A stretch of 64,000 nucleotides of DNA from PALSA-505 sp035308365 (GTDB lineage Bacteria; Actinomycetota; Actinomycetes; Streptosporangiales; Streptosporangiaceae), in contig DATGGU010000002.1 of assembly GCA_035308365.1 (NCBI GenBank), positions 9,098 to 73,097 on the forward strand, read 5' to 3'. The translations under genes and the position numbers were made by a program. Shown piece by piece: positions 33,663 to 42,642 of the stretch. The notes under the pieces were generated by a model. It was not told the DNA's origin, ran no database searches, and saw only the letters and a program-made list of their open reading frames with translations. How positions within the stretch are numbered: position 1 is the first letter of the stretch; each line of letters starts with the position of its first letter.

Positions 33663-34940
33663 GTGGCCGATTTGAGCGAGACTGAGGCCAGCGCGGCAGC
33701 GCAACCCACAGCGGTCCCGCTGCGGCGGAACAAGGGCTTCCGGATGCTCTGGATCGGCCAGATCCTTTCCGACACCGGTTCGAGCGCGGCCGATCTTGCC
33801 TATCCGCTGCTCATTCTGGCGCTGACCCGCTCTCCGGTGATCGCCGGCGGGACCGGGACGGCGGTGCAGCTCACCAGGTTCTGCCTGCGGCTGCCTGCCG
33901 GGGCGCTGTCGGACCGTCTCGACCGGCGGCTGACGATGATCGTCTGCGACGCGGGACGTGCCGTCCTGCTGGGGCTGCTTGCCATCCTGGTGACGCTGCA
34001 CCTGGTGACCTGGCCGATCGTCCTGATCGTCGCGCTGGCCGACCAGGGAGCCAGCGTCATTTTCGATCCGGCGGCCATGGCCGCACTGCCGGCGATCGTG
34101 GCCGATGAACAGCTCGAGGATGCCTGGGCCGCCACCGAGGCCCGGTCCTATGCGGCCAGCCTGGCCGGCCCCGCACTCGGCGGCGCGCTGTTCGGGCTGG
34201 CCCGGGCGGTGCCGTTCCTCGGCGACGCGGTCTCCTACGTCGTCTCGGCGAGCACGGCCAGCCGGATCCACGGGCGGTTCCGCCCGGACCGGACTGCCCC
34301 GCGCAAGCCGCTGTGGCGTGAGGCCATCGATGGCGTGCAGCTCGTCGGCCGGATCCCCATCCTGCGCGCGGTGGCGATCCAGGCGCCGCTCATCAACTTC
34401 GCCTTCATCGGCGTGGTGTTCGGCATCACCCTGGCGCTGCGCAGGGACGGCACCTCGGCCGGGGTGATCGGCCTGGTGCAGGCCGGGATTGCCACCGGCG
34501 GCCTGCTCGGCGCAGTGGCCGCGCCCAGGTTGCAGCGGCGCATGCGGCTGTCGGCGCTTGTGATCGCGGTGACCCTGGGCGGCGCTGTGATGTACGTCGT
34601 CACCGCGTTCCTCATCCCATCGCCGCTGGTCGCGGCGCCGGTCGCGCTGTCGTTCCTGCTCGCGCCGACGGCGAACGCGGCGCTGTTCTCGCTCATGCTG
34701 CGAACCACGCCCGAGGAAATGCGCGGCCGGGTCAACAACACTGTGATCATGGCGGCCTCCGGGCTGGCCTCGCTCGCCCCTCTCACCGCCGGCCTGCTGG
34801 TCGAGCATCTCGACGACGCCTGGGCGACCGGTGTCTTCGCCGCCACCATGGCCGCCGCGGCCGTCATGGCCGTGGTGCTTCCCGGAGTGCGCGAAGCGGA
34901 CGAGGCACTGGCCGGTGCCCAGGCCGTCCCGGCCGACTGA
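33663..34940 (+). CDS. MFS transporter
   Basis: Twelve-segment exporter-like permease, 425 aa. Seen: an MFS N-terminal start (RRNKGFRMLWIGQILSDTGS), the loop-2/3 signature RLPAGALSDRLDRRLTM (about residues 78-94), and ALADQGASVIFDPAAMAALP, typical of the MFS_3 / EntS-like siderophore and drug exporter group. GTG start. Divergent in strand from the cluster at 35.7-42.6 kb, but may belong to it functionally; that is inference. Confidence 0.85.
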   Translation: MADLSETEASAAAQPTAVPLRRNKGFRMLWIGQILSDTGSSAADLAYPLLILALTRSPVIAGGTGTAVQLTRFCLRLPAGALSDRLDRRLTMIVCDAGRAVLLGLLAILVTLHLVTWPIVLIVALADQGASVIFDPAAMAALPAIVADEQLEDAWAATEARSYAASLAGPALGGALFGLARAVPFLGDAVSYVVSASTASRIHGRFRPDRTAPRKPLWREAIDGVQLVGRIPILRAVAIQAPLINFAFIGVVFGITLALRRDGTSAGVIGLVQAGIATGGLLGAVAAPRLQRRMRLSALVIAVTLGGAVMYVVTAFLIPSPLVAAPVALSFLLAPTANAALFSLMLRTTPEEMRGRVNNTVIMAASGLASLAPLTAGLLVEHLDDAWATGVFAATMAAAAVMAVVLPGVREADEALAGAQAVPAD

Positions 34941-35002
34941 CTAGGCTGCCTACGTCAGCCGTATGGTGGGTTTCCGGCAAGGGAAGCGCTGCGGAGGTGG
35001 CC

Positions 35003-35731
35003 ATGTCGTTGTCGCGGGTCGAGCAGGTCCAGACGCCGGATGGTGCGTTCGATCTGACCGTGTGGCTGCCGGAGGCCGGCGCCGGTCCCGGCCTGCTGCT
35101 GATCCAGGAGATCTTCGGCGTCAGCGACTACATCAGGGCCGTCGCCGGGGATCTGGCCGCGCTGGGCTATGTCGTTGCCGCGCCGGATCTGTTCTGGCGG
35201 ATCGAGCCCGGGTACCAGGCGCGCCACGACGAGGCCGGAGTAGCCCGGTCGCTGCAGATGGGTGGCCGCTTCGACGTGGAGAAGGGGGCCGGGGACTGCG
35301 CCGCCGCGCTCGCCAAGCTGCGGTCGCTGCCCGAGGTGCACGGCGGCACCGGGGTCATCGGGTTCTGCCTCGGCGGTTCTGTCGCCTACTTCCTGGCCGC
35401 GCGGGGCGGGCTGGATGCCGTCGTGTCGTTCTACGGCTCGGCGGTCCCCGGCAACCTTGAGGTCCTCGGGCAGATCACAGCCCCGCTGCAGTTCCATTTC
35501 GGCGGTAGCGACCCGTACATCCCACGCGATCAGGTCGCCTTGGTGGAGCAGGCGGCGGCCGGGCGCGGCAACGTGGAGATCCACGTGGAGGAAGACGCGG
35601 GGCACGCGTTCCACAACCGGATGGCGCCGATGTTCCACGTCGCGGAGCCCGCCGCCCGGGCGTGGCGGAGAACCGAGGAGTTCCTGCGCCGTCACCTCCC
35701 GGTGCCGGACAAGACCGCGCCGGTCTCCTGA
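35003..35731 (+). CDS. dienelactone hydrolase family protein
   Basis: Alpha/beta hydrolase, 242 aa. Seen: LLIQEIFGVSDYIRAVAGDL near the N-terminus, the Cys nucleophile in GVIGFCLGGSVAYFLA (about residues 115-130), Asp in GGSDPYIPRDQV and His in EDAGHAFHNR, matching carboxymethylenebutenolidase-type triads. GGAGG is five bases before the ATG. Its last 40 bp overlap the convergent ATP-grasp gene. Confidence 0.9.
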   Translation: MSLSRVEQVQTPDGAFDLTVWLPEAGAGPGLLLIQEIFGVSDYIRAVAGDLAALGYVVAAPDLFWRIEPGYQARHDEAGVARSLQMGGRFDVEKGAGDCAAALAKLRSLPEVHGGTGVIGFCLGGSVAYFLAARGGLDAVVSFYGSAVPGNLEVLGQITAPLQFHFGGSDPYIPRDQVALVEQAAAGRGNVEIHVEEDAGHAFHNRMAPMFHVAEPAARAWRRTEEFLRRHLPVPDKTAPVS

Positions 35732-37026
35732 CCGGCGCCGCATGGCCCGCCCGGCTCGGGCATCTCGCCGATCATCAGGCTGACGCCCAGGTCTCGTTCC
35801 AGCCGGCGCAGGATCTGCCCGGCCGTCGCGACCAGGGCCCGGTTGCCCGCCGCGCGGAGGATGAACCTGGCGACCGTCTGGCCACGGCGCACCGGCTGAC
35901 CCGGGCCGGTGTGGAAGTCAGCGAACCCGAACACCTTGACCACGCTCGGATGATCCTCGAGGAAGCCGAGGGTCGCGCGGTCACTGAGCCGCCCGGCCCG
36001 GCTGACGGCGACCTTGTGCCCGCCGGTGCAGCCGCCGGGCATGGCCGGCAGCCGCACGCCGGGCGCTCCGGTGAGGATCTGCACGAGCGCGGTGTAGATG
36101 CTGGACCCGGTGGCCACCCGGTAGACGGCCGGCATCGCCCCGCCCATGACCCGGGGATTGGCCTCGACCAGGACCGGCCCCCTGCCGGTCAGCATGATTT
36201 CGAGGTGGAAGATGCCGAGATCGAGCCCGATCGCTCGGCATACCTCGGCGGCATAGACGAAACAGCGCCGCGCCTCCAGCTCGGGCAGGCCAGGCATATA
36301 GGCGCCGAGTTCGACCACCTCGTCCTCGTGCCAGCGGATCCTGCCGCTGACACAGAACGGGAAGAACACCCCGTCCCTGACGCCGATCTCGGCCGACAGC
36401 AGCCGCCCGGTGAGCAGTTCCTCGACCAGGATGCCCTCGCTGAACTGGGCCCGCCAGCCGGCCGGCACCCGGTCCAGCCCGGCCAGCAGTTCGTGACACG
36501 CGGCCCGCGCCTGATCGGCATCGTGCGCCACGAAGGCCAGCAGGCTGTCGGTCCCGGCCGGCGGTTTCAGCACCACGGGGTAGCCGATCCGGGCGGCGGC
36601 GGCCAGCGCGCCGGCCTCGTCACCAGCCAGGGCGAACCGTGCGTGGGCGAGGCCTGCTTCGCGCAGCGCCGCCCGGCACAGATCCTTGCGGCGTGCGGTC
36701 AGCAACCCCTCCGGTGCGGTCCCGCGCAGGCCCAGCCTGCGGCTGGCGATGGCGACCGCCCGCACGGCCATCTCGTCCTGCGTGCTGACCACGTCGATCG
36801 CGTGCCGGGCGTGGCGCCTCCCGAGCGCCTCGGTCACGGCGTCCGGATCCGTGGTCGGCACCCCGGTCATCAGGTGGTCGGCCAGCGCGATCGTCGCGCG
36901 GTTCGCCGGAGTCCGGGCATACACCGGGTCGCCGGACTCGATGAACGTGACCAGGTGACCGGCCTGTTTGGCGGCGCGTATCGCGTCCAGCGAGCCCGAG
37001 GTGGCGGCCACAAAGGCAATGTGCAT
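35692..37026 (-). CDS. ATP-grasp ligase, secondary-metabolism type
   Basis: Likely joins a carboxylate to an amine or hydroxylamine with ATP. 444 aa. Seen: an N-terminal Rossmann-like domain (MHIAFVAATSGSLDAIRAAK), the ATP-lysine strand IGYPVVLKPPAGTDSLLAFV (about residues 148-167), ILVEELLTGRLLSAEIGV, and the metal motif GPVLVEANPRVMGGAMP. The C-terminal 90 residues resemble the small beta domain of peptide-forming carboxylate-amine ligases. The ATG at 37026 follows GGAGG. Last gene of the cluster; its start lies inside the end of the MFS gene. Confidence 0.85.
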   Translation of the reverse strand: MHIAFVAATSGSLDAIRAAKQAGHLVTFIESGDPVYARTPANRATIALADHLMTGVPTTDPDAVTEALGRRHARHAIDVVSTQDEMAVRAVAIASRRLGLRGTAPEGLLTARRKDLCRAALREAGLAHARFALAGDEAGALAAAARIGYPVVLKPPAGTDSLLAFVAHDADQARAACHELLAGLDRVPAGWRAQFSEGILVEELLTGRLLSAEIGVRDGVFFPFCVSGRIRWHEDEVVELGAYMPGLPELEARRCFVYAAEVCRAIGLDLGIFHLEIMLTGRGPVLVEANPRVMGGAMPAVYRVATGSSIYTALVQILTGAPGVRLPAMPGGCTGGHKVAVSRAGRLSDRATLGFLEDHPSVVKVFGFADFHTGPGQPVRRGQTVARFILRAAGNRALVATAGQILRRLERDLGVSLMIGEMPEPGGPCGAGQETGAVLSGTGR

Positions 37027-38369
37027 AAATCCTCCAGCGCTACGGGTGGGGCTGGTGTGCCTGGCCTGGCCAGCGACAGCTTCCTGGCAGCCAGCGGCAG
37101 CCCACCCACCGTGGTGATCAGGCCCGCGGTCAGGAACACCCAGACCGGGCCGGCCAGCCCGGCCACCAGGCCGGCCAGCAGCGAGCCGAGCGGCAGCACG
37201 CCATAGGTCACCCACCGGTAGGCCGCGACCACCCGGCCGAAGATCTCATGGGGGATCGTCGTCTGGCGGTAGGAGACCACGGTCAGGTTCCAGAGCATCG
37301 CGACGGCCCCGCCGTAGATCAGCGCGATACACACGACGGGGGCGCTGGGCACCGCGACCGCCAGGAACCAGATTCCCTGCAGTGGCCCGCCCCACCGCAG
37401 CAGCGGCTCATCGCCCAGCCGGGCGAGCAGCCGGCGGGCGACGGCACCGCCGGCCAGGCCACCGATGGCGAGCGAACCGAGCAGCAGGCCGTAGTCGCCG
37501 CGGCTGAGGCCAAGGGCGCCGGGCGCGACCGCCCAGACCGGCAGGATCGTGACACACATCGAGAACGCCAGGTTGCTCAGCCCGGCGACCACGGCGAGCC
37601 GGGACAGGTCGGGGCGATGCCTGAAGTAGGCAGCGCCCTCGCGCAGGTCGGTGACCAGCGCCCGCACCGGGCCGTCCCGGCCGGGGGCCGGGGCTTCAGG
37701 CTCAGGCTCAGCCCCTGGCCCTTGGGCGCTGGGTGCCCGGGGGGCCGTCATCAGGCTGAGAGCGCAGACGGTGGCCAGGTAGAGCGCGGCGGCCGCGCCG
37801 GGGCCCCAGGCCGAACCCAGCGCGGCGGCGTAGCCGCCGATCGCCGGGCCAACGAGCTGGGAGGCCAGCCGCTGGGTGGTCTGCAGGCGCTGGTTGGCCG
37901 CCCGGAGCTGCTCACCCGTCACCATCCGGGGCAGCATCGACTGAGCCGAGACATCCACCGCGATACCCGCGCTGGCGACCGCGAACGCGACGAGCACCAG
38001 CTCCCAGACCGACAGCAGGTGGGCGAGGGCGAGCACGACGGCGACGGCGGTCAGCGGCAGCCGGGCGGCGGCAGCCCAGCGCATGACCCGCGGCGGCGGA
38101 TGCCGGTCGGCCACCACCCCGGCCGGGAGGGTGACGATCAGCCAGGGCAGCCGCACCGCGAGCCCCACCGCGCTCACCGCGATCGCCGACCTGGTCAGCG
38201 TGAGCGTAACCAGCGGCATCACGATCCGGAACGCGCCATCAGCCAGATCCGAGCAGACCACCGCGCTCCAGAAGTACCCGAAATCCCGCCCCAGCGCGCT
38301 GGGTGTGGCGGTGCGCCCCGCGGCCGGCCGCCGGGCCGGCGGGGCGCTGGGGGTTCCGGTTCGCCGCAG
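36870..38369 (-). CDS. MFS transporter with unusual start and overrun
   Basis: Exporter-like permease with 10-12 hydrophobic segments; signature RLPWLIVTLPAGVVADRHPPP. No ATG, GTG or TTG occurs in frame between an upstream stop and GTG 38261, which would cut into the first membrane helix (DFGYFWSAVVCSDLADG). A CTG at 38369 with GGAG six bases upstream, and overlapping the end of the preceding gene's context, is the most likely start. At the 3' end the frame continues 157 nt into the ATP-grasp gene; the final 50 residues are Arg/Pro-rich and look like shadow sequence, as if an earlier stop was lost. Confidence 0.75.
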   Translation of the reverse strand: MRRTGTPSAPPARRPAAGRTATPSALGRDFGYFWSAVVCSDLADGAFRIVMPLVTLTLTRSAIAVSAVGLAVRLPWLIVTLPAGVVADRHPPPRVMRWAAAARLPLTAVAVVLALAHLLSVWELVLVAFAVASAGIAVDVSAQSMLPRMVTGEQLRAANQRLQTTQRLASQLVGPAIGGYAAALGSAWGPGAAAALYLATVCALSLMTAPRAPSAQGPGAEPEPEAPAPGRDGPVRALVTDLREGAAYFRHRPDLSRLAVVAGLSNLAFSMCVTILPVWAVAPGALGLSRGDYGLLLGSLAIGGLAGGAVARRLLARLGDEPLLRWGGPLQGIWFLAVAVPSAPVVCIALIYGGAVAMLWNLTVVSYRQTTIPHEIFGRVVAAYRWVTYGVLPLGSLLAGLVAGLAGPVWVFLTAGLITTVGGLPLAARKLSLARPGTPAPPVALEDLCTLPLWPPPRARWTRYAPPNRPVTWSRSSSPATRCMPGLRRTARRSRWPTT

Positions 38370-38371
38370 GT

Positions 38372-39784
38372 TCAGCTCCGCGAATCGACCAGCAGCACGG
38401 TGTTCATGATGGCGCCGTGATGGGCATTCAGCACGAGCCCACCATCAGGCGCACCGTGCCGGACGAGCACCCCGGATGGGTGGCCGGCGAAAATGAACTG
38501 GCCCAGGACGAAGGGCACGTCCACCGTGCACCGCTCCCCGGTGGCCCGGTGCACGAAGTCCAGGGATATCCGGTCAGGCTCGGTGTAGGCCTGCAGGACG
38601 TGGCCGCCGTCGGCCGCGGCGGCGGCGAGCGCCGCCGCCCAGTCCGGCTGGGTCAGCGTGTGGCCGATCAGCACGCCCGTGCCGCCGTACCCGTTCGCTG
38701 GTTTTAGCACCAGGCCGGAGCGGTTCGCCACCGCCTGCCTGAACACAGCGTCATCGTCCGTGGTGCCGGCCGCCAGGTGCACGGTCCACGGGACGTGCCT
38801 GGTGATCAGCTCCTGGTCGGCCTCGCCGAGCAGGCCGAGGTCGGCCCAGAGCCAGGCCAGCACCCGTTTGTTCATCAGCAGGCAGGTCGCCTCCGGTGTG
38901 TGCATCCTGACCCTGCCGGATGTGACGGCCCTGGCCAGCGCTTGTTTGCCGGTGCTGTCCGGCTGGTCGGCGTACGGGAACAACCTGATCACGGCGTCCA
39001 CCGGCCCGGCTCCGGCGCACAGCCTGCCGTCCGCGGCGCTGCTGAGCTGGTCGAGCGGGTAGGCAACGGTGTCCAGGCCGTGCCTGCGGCCGCTGTCGCA
39101 CCACGGGCCGAGCCAGGCGATGAACCGGTCCGGGTTGCCGACCAGCCCGGGCACCGCGCCGATGCTGAAGACGGGAATGACGACACGTATCCCGCCGGAA
39201 AGACGGCCCCCGGGACCGCTTGCGCCGGGTGTCCCGGCTAGCCACGTGCGCAGCGCCGCGAACCTGGTGTCCACCGACGACTGCGCCGCCCGGATCCCAC
39301 CGCCACCGCCGCCCATGGCCCTGGCGTACTCACCGAGGAACCGCCGGGCGAAGATGTCCACCTGGAGCGTCCCCCCGACGCCGCCGTCGATGTTCAGCTC
39401 GAGGAACTTCGGTACCCCGTCGTGGTAGACGACATCTGGCCGCACCGAGATCAGCAGGTCCTCGGACAGCGGAGCCGAGTGATCGAGCAGCGGCACATCG
39501 GACCGGCGCATCCCGAGCGCACCGAGAAGCTGGCCTGCCGTGGCCGCGCGGCGCTGGCAGCACTGCAGGGCGAGCCGGACCAGCCGGTTGGTGACCCTGG
39601 TGAGGTCGTTGTAGTGCGCCAGGTCCATGAACAGCGGCCGGGTGGGCATCCAGGGCGGCATCGACCCCGGCACGCCATCGAAGACCCGCTGGGTCCCGTC
39701 GGCATCAAGGGAACCCGCGGCCGAGCGGAACGCATCGTCCAGCACGGGCCATAGGTCGGCGACCGGTTTGGAACCCATGGTCAT
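38372..39784 (-). CDS. circularly permuted ATP-grasp-type protein
   Basis: 470 aa. The C-terminal part has a nucleotide-binding strand LVLKPANGYGGTGVLIGH (about residues 374-391) and a following LQAYTEPDRISLDFV. The N-terminal part has DVPLLDHSAPLSEDLLISVR and FLELNIDGGVGGTLQVD. This order recalls circularly permuted type 2 ATP-grasp / glutathionylspermidine-synthase-like enzymes that form amide bonds. Overlaps the preceding gene by 4 bp and is followed within 3 bp by the MFS gene. Substrate unknown. Confidence 0.65.
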   Translation of the reverse strand: MTMGSKPVADLWPVLDDAFRSAAGSLDADGTQRVFDGVPGSMPPWMPTRPLFMDLAHYNDLTRVTNRLVRLALQCCQRRAATAGQLLGALGMRRSDVPLLDHSAPLSEDLLISVRPDVVYHDGVPKFLELNIDGGVGGTLQVDIFARRFLGEYARAMGGGGGGIRAAQSSVDTRFAALRTWLAGTPGASGPGGRLSGGIRVVIPVFSIGAVPGLVGNPDRFIAWLGPWCDSGRRHGLDTVAYPLDQLSSAADGRLCAGAGPVDAVIRLFPYADQPDSTGKQALARAVTSGRVRMHTPEATCLLMNKRVLAWLWADLGLLGEADQELITRHVPWTVHLAAGTTDDDAVFRQAVANRSGLVLKPANGYGGTGVLIGHTLTQPDWAAALAAAAADGGHVLQAYTEPDRISLDFVHRATGERCTVDVPFVLGQFIFAGHPSGVLVRHGAPDGGLVLNAHHGAIMNTVLLVDSRS

Positions 39785-40158
39785 CCCTCGTCAGTGGGCA
39801 CCGGCGAGGCGGGAAGCGCTTCCTCCAAGATCGAGATGCCCTGGCCGGCGTGCGGCGCGAACCGCTCCCAGTGTTCCTCCAGCCGGATCCGCCCGTCGGC
39901 GAGCACGGTCGGGATGCTGGTGCACAGCCCGGCCATCACGCTGGAGTCGGTGAGCACCTGGCAGTAGGCGAAGTGGATCACTCCATCGGCGCGGCAGGTC
40001 CCGGCCAGGCTGCCGCGGGCGACCAGCCCGCCGGAGAACTCGCCCCAGAGCACGTCGCCGTCCTGGTGATAGTGACCGACCACACCGGTGCCGTCGCCGG
40101 CGGTGGTCTCGGCTGCCGTCGAGTGGAACCGGCGGCCGTCGTAGTTCAGCATGGCCAT
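39781..40158 (-). CDS. small beta-rich protein of the so-called N-acetylglutamate synthase-like type
   Basis: 125 aa. Starts MAMLNYDGRRFHSTAAETTA, followed by alternating beta strands (GHYHQDGDVLWGEFSGGLVA, GVIHFAYCQVLTDSSVMAG) and ends RLEEHWERF...ISILEEAL. Proteins with this pattern are often labelled N-acetylglutamate synthase in databases without biochemical basis; the fold looks like a small barrel. The start overlaps the stop of the hydroxylase gene (TGATG), so it is coupled to it and may assist the pathway. Confidence 0.65.
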   Translation of the reverse strand: MAMLNYDGRRFHSTAAETTAGDGTGVVGHYHQDGDVLWGEFSGGLVARGSLAGTCRADGVIHFAYCQVLTDSSVMAGLCTSIPTVLADGRIRLEEHWERFAPHAGQGISILEEALPASPVPTDEG

Positions 40159-41426
40159 CAGCCCCACAGTGTGCTCAGGCACTCATCGGTGACGTCGTAG
40201 ACCGGGCGGTCGAACAGCGAGTTGATGATGACCGCGCTGCGCACGGACAGCAGGCTGAGGTTGGAGTCCTGCAGCCCGTGCCCGTAGCGGGACCGGTTCT
40301 GCACGAAGATCTTGTTGCTGTCGCTGTTTTTCCAGCGCAGCGAGTAGTCGGTCTCCACCATCGGATCGCCGAGGTCGTCGGTGTCGATCATCTCGCAGAG
40401 CTTGGCGCCGAACGGCAGCGGCGCGGGCCGGCGGCCGGCCGCGACGACGGCGAACCGCACCGCCAGCCGCTCCTCACCATGCGTCCCCTCGCAGCGCAGC
40501 AGCACCCCGGGCCCGTGTGGTGCGCCCGCGGTGACCCGGCGGCCGGGCAGCATGGTCACCGCCGGGCGGCCGGTGTGCAGCAGTTCCTCGTAGTTGTCCT
40601 GGAAGATGGCGCGCAGCGCCGCGCTGGAGATGCCATCGCTGGACAGCACGTGCTCTTTGGCCAGTTCGCGCCTGCGTTCCATCGGCAGCCGGTCGAGAAA
40701 CTCGGTGTAGGCGGGACGGTACATCTCGTTCGCCGAGGGCGAATCGTCGAACGGGGCGAACCATGATCTGCTGCCCAGCCATCTGACATCGGTGAAGCCG
40801 CGCCTGCGCAACTCGATCACGCACTCGGCGCCGGTCTGCCCGCAGCCGATCACGGCGACCGGTTCGGTGCGCGACAGGTCCAGCTCCGCCAGCCGGGGCG
40901 CCAGATCGTCGGCGAGCACGGCCCGCCCGCCGTCGAGGCTGGCCAGGCCGGGTGGCAGTTGGGGCCGGGTGCCGACACCGATCACCAGGTGCTGGCTGCG
41001 GGCTATCACCGCACCGCCGCTGTGCAGGGCGAACGAGGAGTCGAAGGTGACCTCATCGACCGGCGTCGCGTAGTGGATGTCCGGTAGCTGGCCGGCCGCC
41101 CACTCCAGGTACTGGGCGAACTCCAGCCTCGGGATCTCCTCGTACTGCGCGCTCAGGAACGGGAAGACGCGTTTGGTGCTGACCAGGTAGTTCAGGAACG
41201 ACAGCCGGTGCTCGGGATCGACCAGCGAGACCAGATCCTTGACCCAGGCCGTCTGCATGCGCACGCCGGGAAACAGCAGGCTGCCATGCCATGAGTGCTC
41301 CGGCTTCGCCTCGAACAGGGCGATCCGGTCGGGTCTGGCCACCTCGAACAGAGCGGCGAGGCTCAGGTTGGCCGGACCGGCCCCTACTCCGGCCGTATGG
41401 AAGTACGGAGCTTCCTGACTGCTCAT
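40158..41426 (-). CDS. L-lysine / L-ornithine N-hydroxylase family flavoenzyme
   Basis: SidA/IucD/PvdA-type monooxygenase that N-hydroxylates a side-chain or related amine using FAD, NADPH and O2. 422 aa. Seen: FAD motif GVGAGPANLSLAALFE (about residues 13-28), the conserved MQTAWVKDLVSLVDP, NADPH motif VAVIGCGQTGAECVIEL (about 190-206) and a C-terminal GRRPAPLP. Such enzymes start hydroxamate siderophores and N-N or N-O bond pathways. No acyl-CoA N-acyltransferase of IucB type is present, so a classical hydroxamate siderophore is not obvious. Confidence 0.88.
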   Translation of the reverse strand: MSSQEAPYFHTAGVGAGPANLSLAALFEVARPDRIALFEAKPEHSWHGSLLFPGVRMQTAWVKDLVSLVDPEHRLSFLNYLVSTKRVFPFLSAQYEEIPRLEFAQYLEWAAGQLPDIHYATPVDEVTFDSSFALHSGGAVIARSQHLVIGVGTRPQLPPGLASLDGGRAVLADDLAPRLAELDLSRTEPVAVIGCGQTGAECVIELRRRGFTDVRWLGSRSWFAPFDDSPSANEMYRPAYTEFLDRLPMERRRELAKEHVLSSDGISSAALRAIFQDNYEELLHTGRPAVTMLPGRRVTAGAPHGPGVLLRCEGTHGEERLAVRFAVVAAGRRPAPLPFGAKLCEMIDTDDLGDPMVETDYSLRWKNSDSNKIFVQNRSRYGHGLQDSNLSLLSVRSAVIINSLFDRPVYDVTDECLSTLWG

Positions 41427-41616
41427 CTGGCTGACTCTCCTGTGGGGTCGCGCAGGCCGTCCGTCCCCACCGAAAGCCGCTGGTGCTTCCGTGATACACC
41501 CATTCGGCCCGATTCGCGGGGCACGGATCAGCCCCTACCCCACGATGGCCGTGTAGTAACTCCTGAACCAGATTCTGGCGCTGCGCCGTTGGTAAATGAC
41601 TCGCCAAGTTCCGAGG

Positions 41617-42639
41617 TCAGGCGTATCCGAACAAGGGGAGCACGGCACCGAAAGCCGCTTCGGCCAGGCGCAGGTGCTCCGGGCCGAAATCCTCGCGCCA
41701 GCCGCCGATCTGGCCCCGGTAGAAGGAAAACGACTCGCGGTTGAACAGCTTCTCCGCCACATCCTCCGGGGTGATCCCGGTGATGCCGAGGAAGCTGAGG
41801 ATCCGCTCCAGGGCGTCCGCCCGCGCCTGGGCCGAGCCGCCACCCGGCGGGCCGACCAGTTCCTCGAACGAGGTCTTGCACACGTTCGGGTGGTTCAGCA
41901 GCCAGACCACCCGCTCCATGTCCCCATGGCAGGGAAACGACTGGTCGGTCAGCGCGTAGGTGAGCTGCTCCGGCAGGCCCGGCTTGGCCCTGAGGATGGC
42001 GCTGAAGACGTCGAAGTCGCCGAAATTGCTGAACCCGCGGCCGGTCCGGCCGGCCAGAAAATTGACCATCGACAGGATCATGTCCCGCGGGTCCCGGTAG
42101 TTGAGGATGATCCGCGGTTCCCCGGTCCGCGCCCACTCGCGCAGGAAGTGCCCGTCGAGCTTCTTGATGTCGAACTCGTTGAACACCCAGCAGACCCCGG
42201 GCGGGGTCTGCGCGAAGTCCGAGCCCGCGGTGCGCCGCACCGCCTGGGCCACCAGTTCGGTGTTGATCAGCTCCACGCTGTACCAGGTCTTCAGCGGCAT
42301 GCCGAACCTGATCTGCCAGGACCAGGCGAGCGCCTCCCAGGCCTCGTCGGTGGCCTGGATGAAGGTGGCCTCGTCCGCCTGCTCCAGGCTGGCCACCATC
42401 GCGTCTTCATAGACCATCCGGGCGATGCGCCAGCGTTCGCTTTCGGCCAGCACCGGCTTGATCTCCGGGGCGATCCTGGCCTGCCCGTACATGCCGTAGC
42501 CGAGCGCGACCATGAGCTCCTGGAGCAGGTGCGTGCCCGACTTCATCAGCGACACCAGGATGACCCGTTCGGCCGCGCCTGGTGCGCTGGCAGGGTGTCC
42601 TTCCGGCTCATAAGGCATGGTGTTCATGACGGCGGGCAC
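41617..42639 (-). CDS. PAPS-dependent sulfotransferase
   Basis: Transfers sulfate from PAPS to a small molecule. 340 aa. Seen: 5'-phosphosulfate loop ILVSLMKSGTHLLQEL (about residues 27-42), the 3'-phosphate motif ILNYRDPRDMILSMVNF (about 178-194) and a final PAPS-binding part with FYRGQIGGWREDFGPE. GTG start only 3 nt after the accD stop, so it is read on the fatty-acid operon transcript. The next gene follows after 190 bp that contain no gene. Confidence 0.87.
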   Translation of the reverse strand: MPAVMNTMPYEPEGHPASAPGAAERVILVSLMKSGTHLLQELMVALGYGMYGQARIAPEIKPVLAESERWRIARMVYEDAMVASLEQADEATFIQATDEAWEALAWSWQIRFGMPLKTWYSVELINTELVAQAVRRTAGSDFAQTPPGVCWVFNEFDIKKLDGHFLREWARTGEPRIILNYRDPRDMILSMVNFLAGRTGRGFSNFGDFDVFSAILRAKPGLPEQLTYALTDQSFPCHGDMERVVWLLNHPNVCKTSFEELVGPPGGGSAQARADALERILSFLGITGITPEDVAEKLFNRESFSFYRGQIGGWREDFGPEHLRLAEAAFGAVLPLFGYA

Positions 42640-42642
42640 CGG

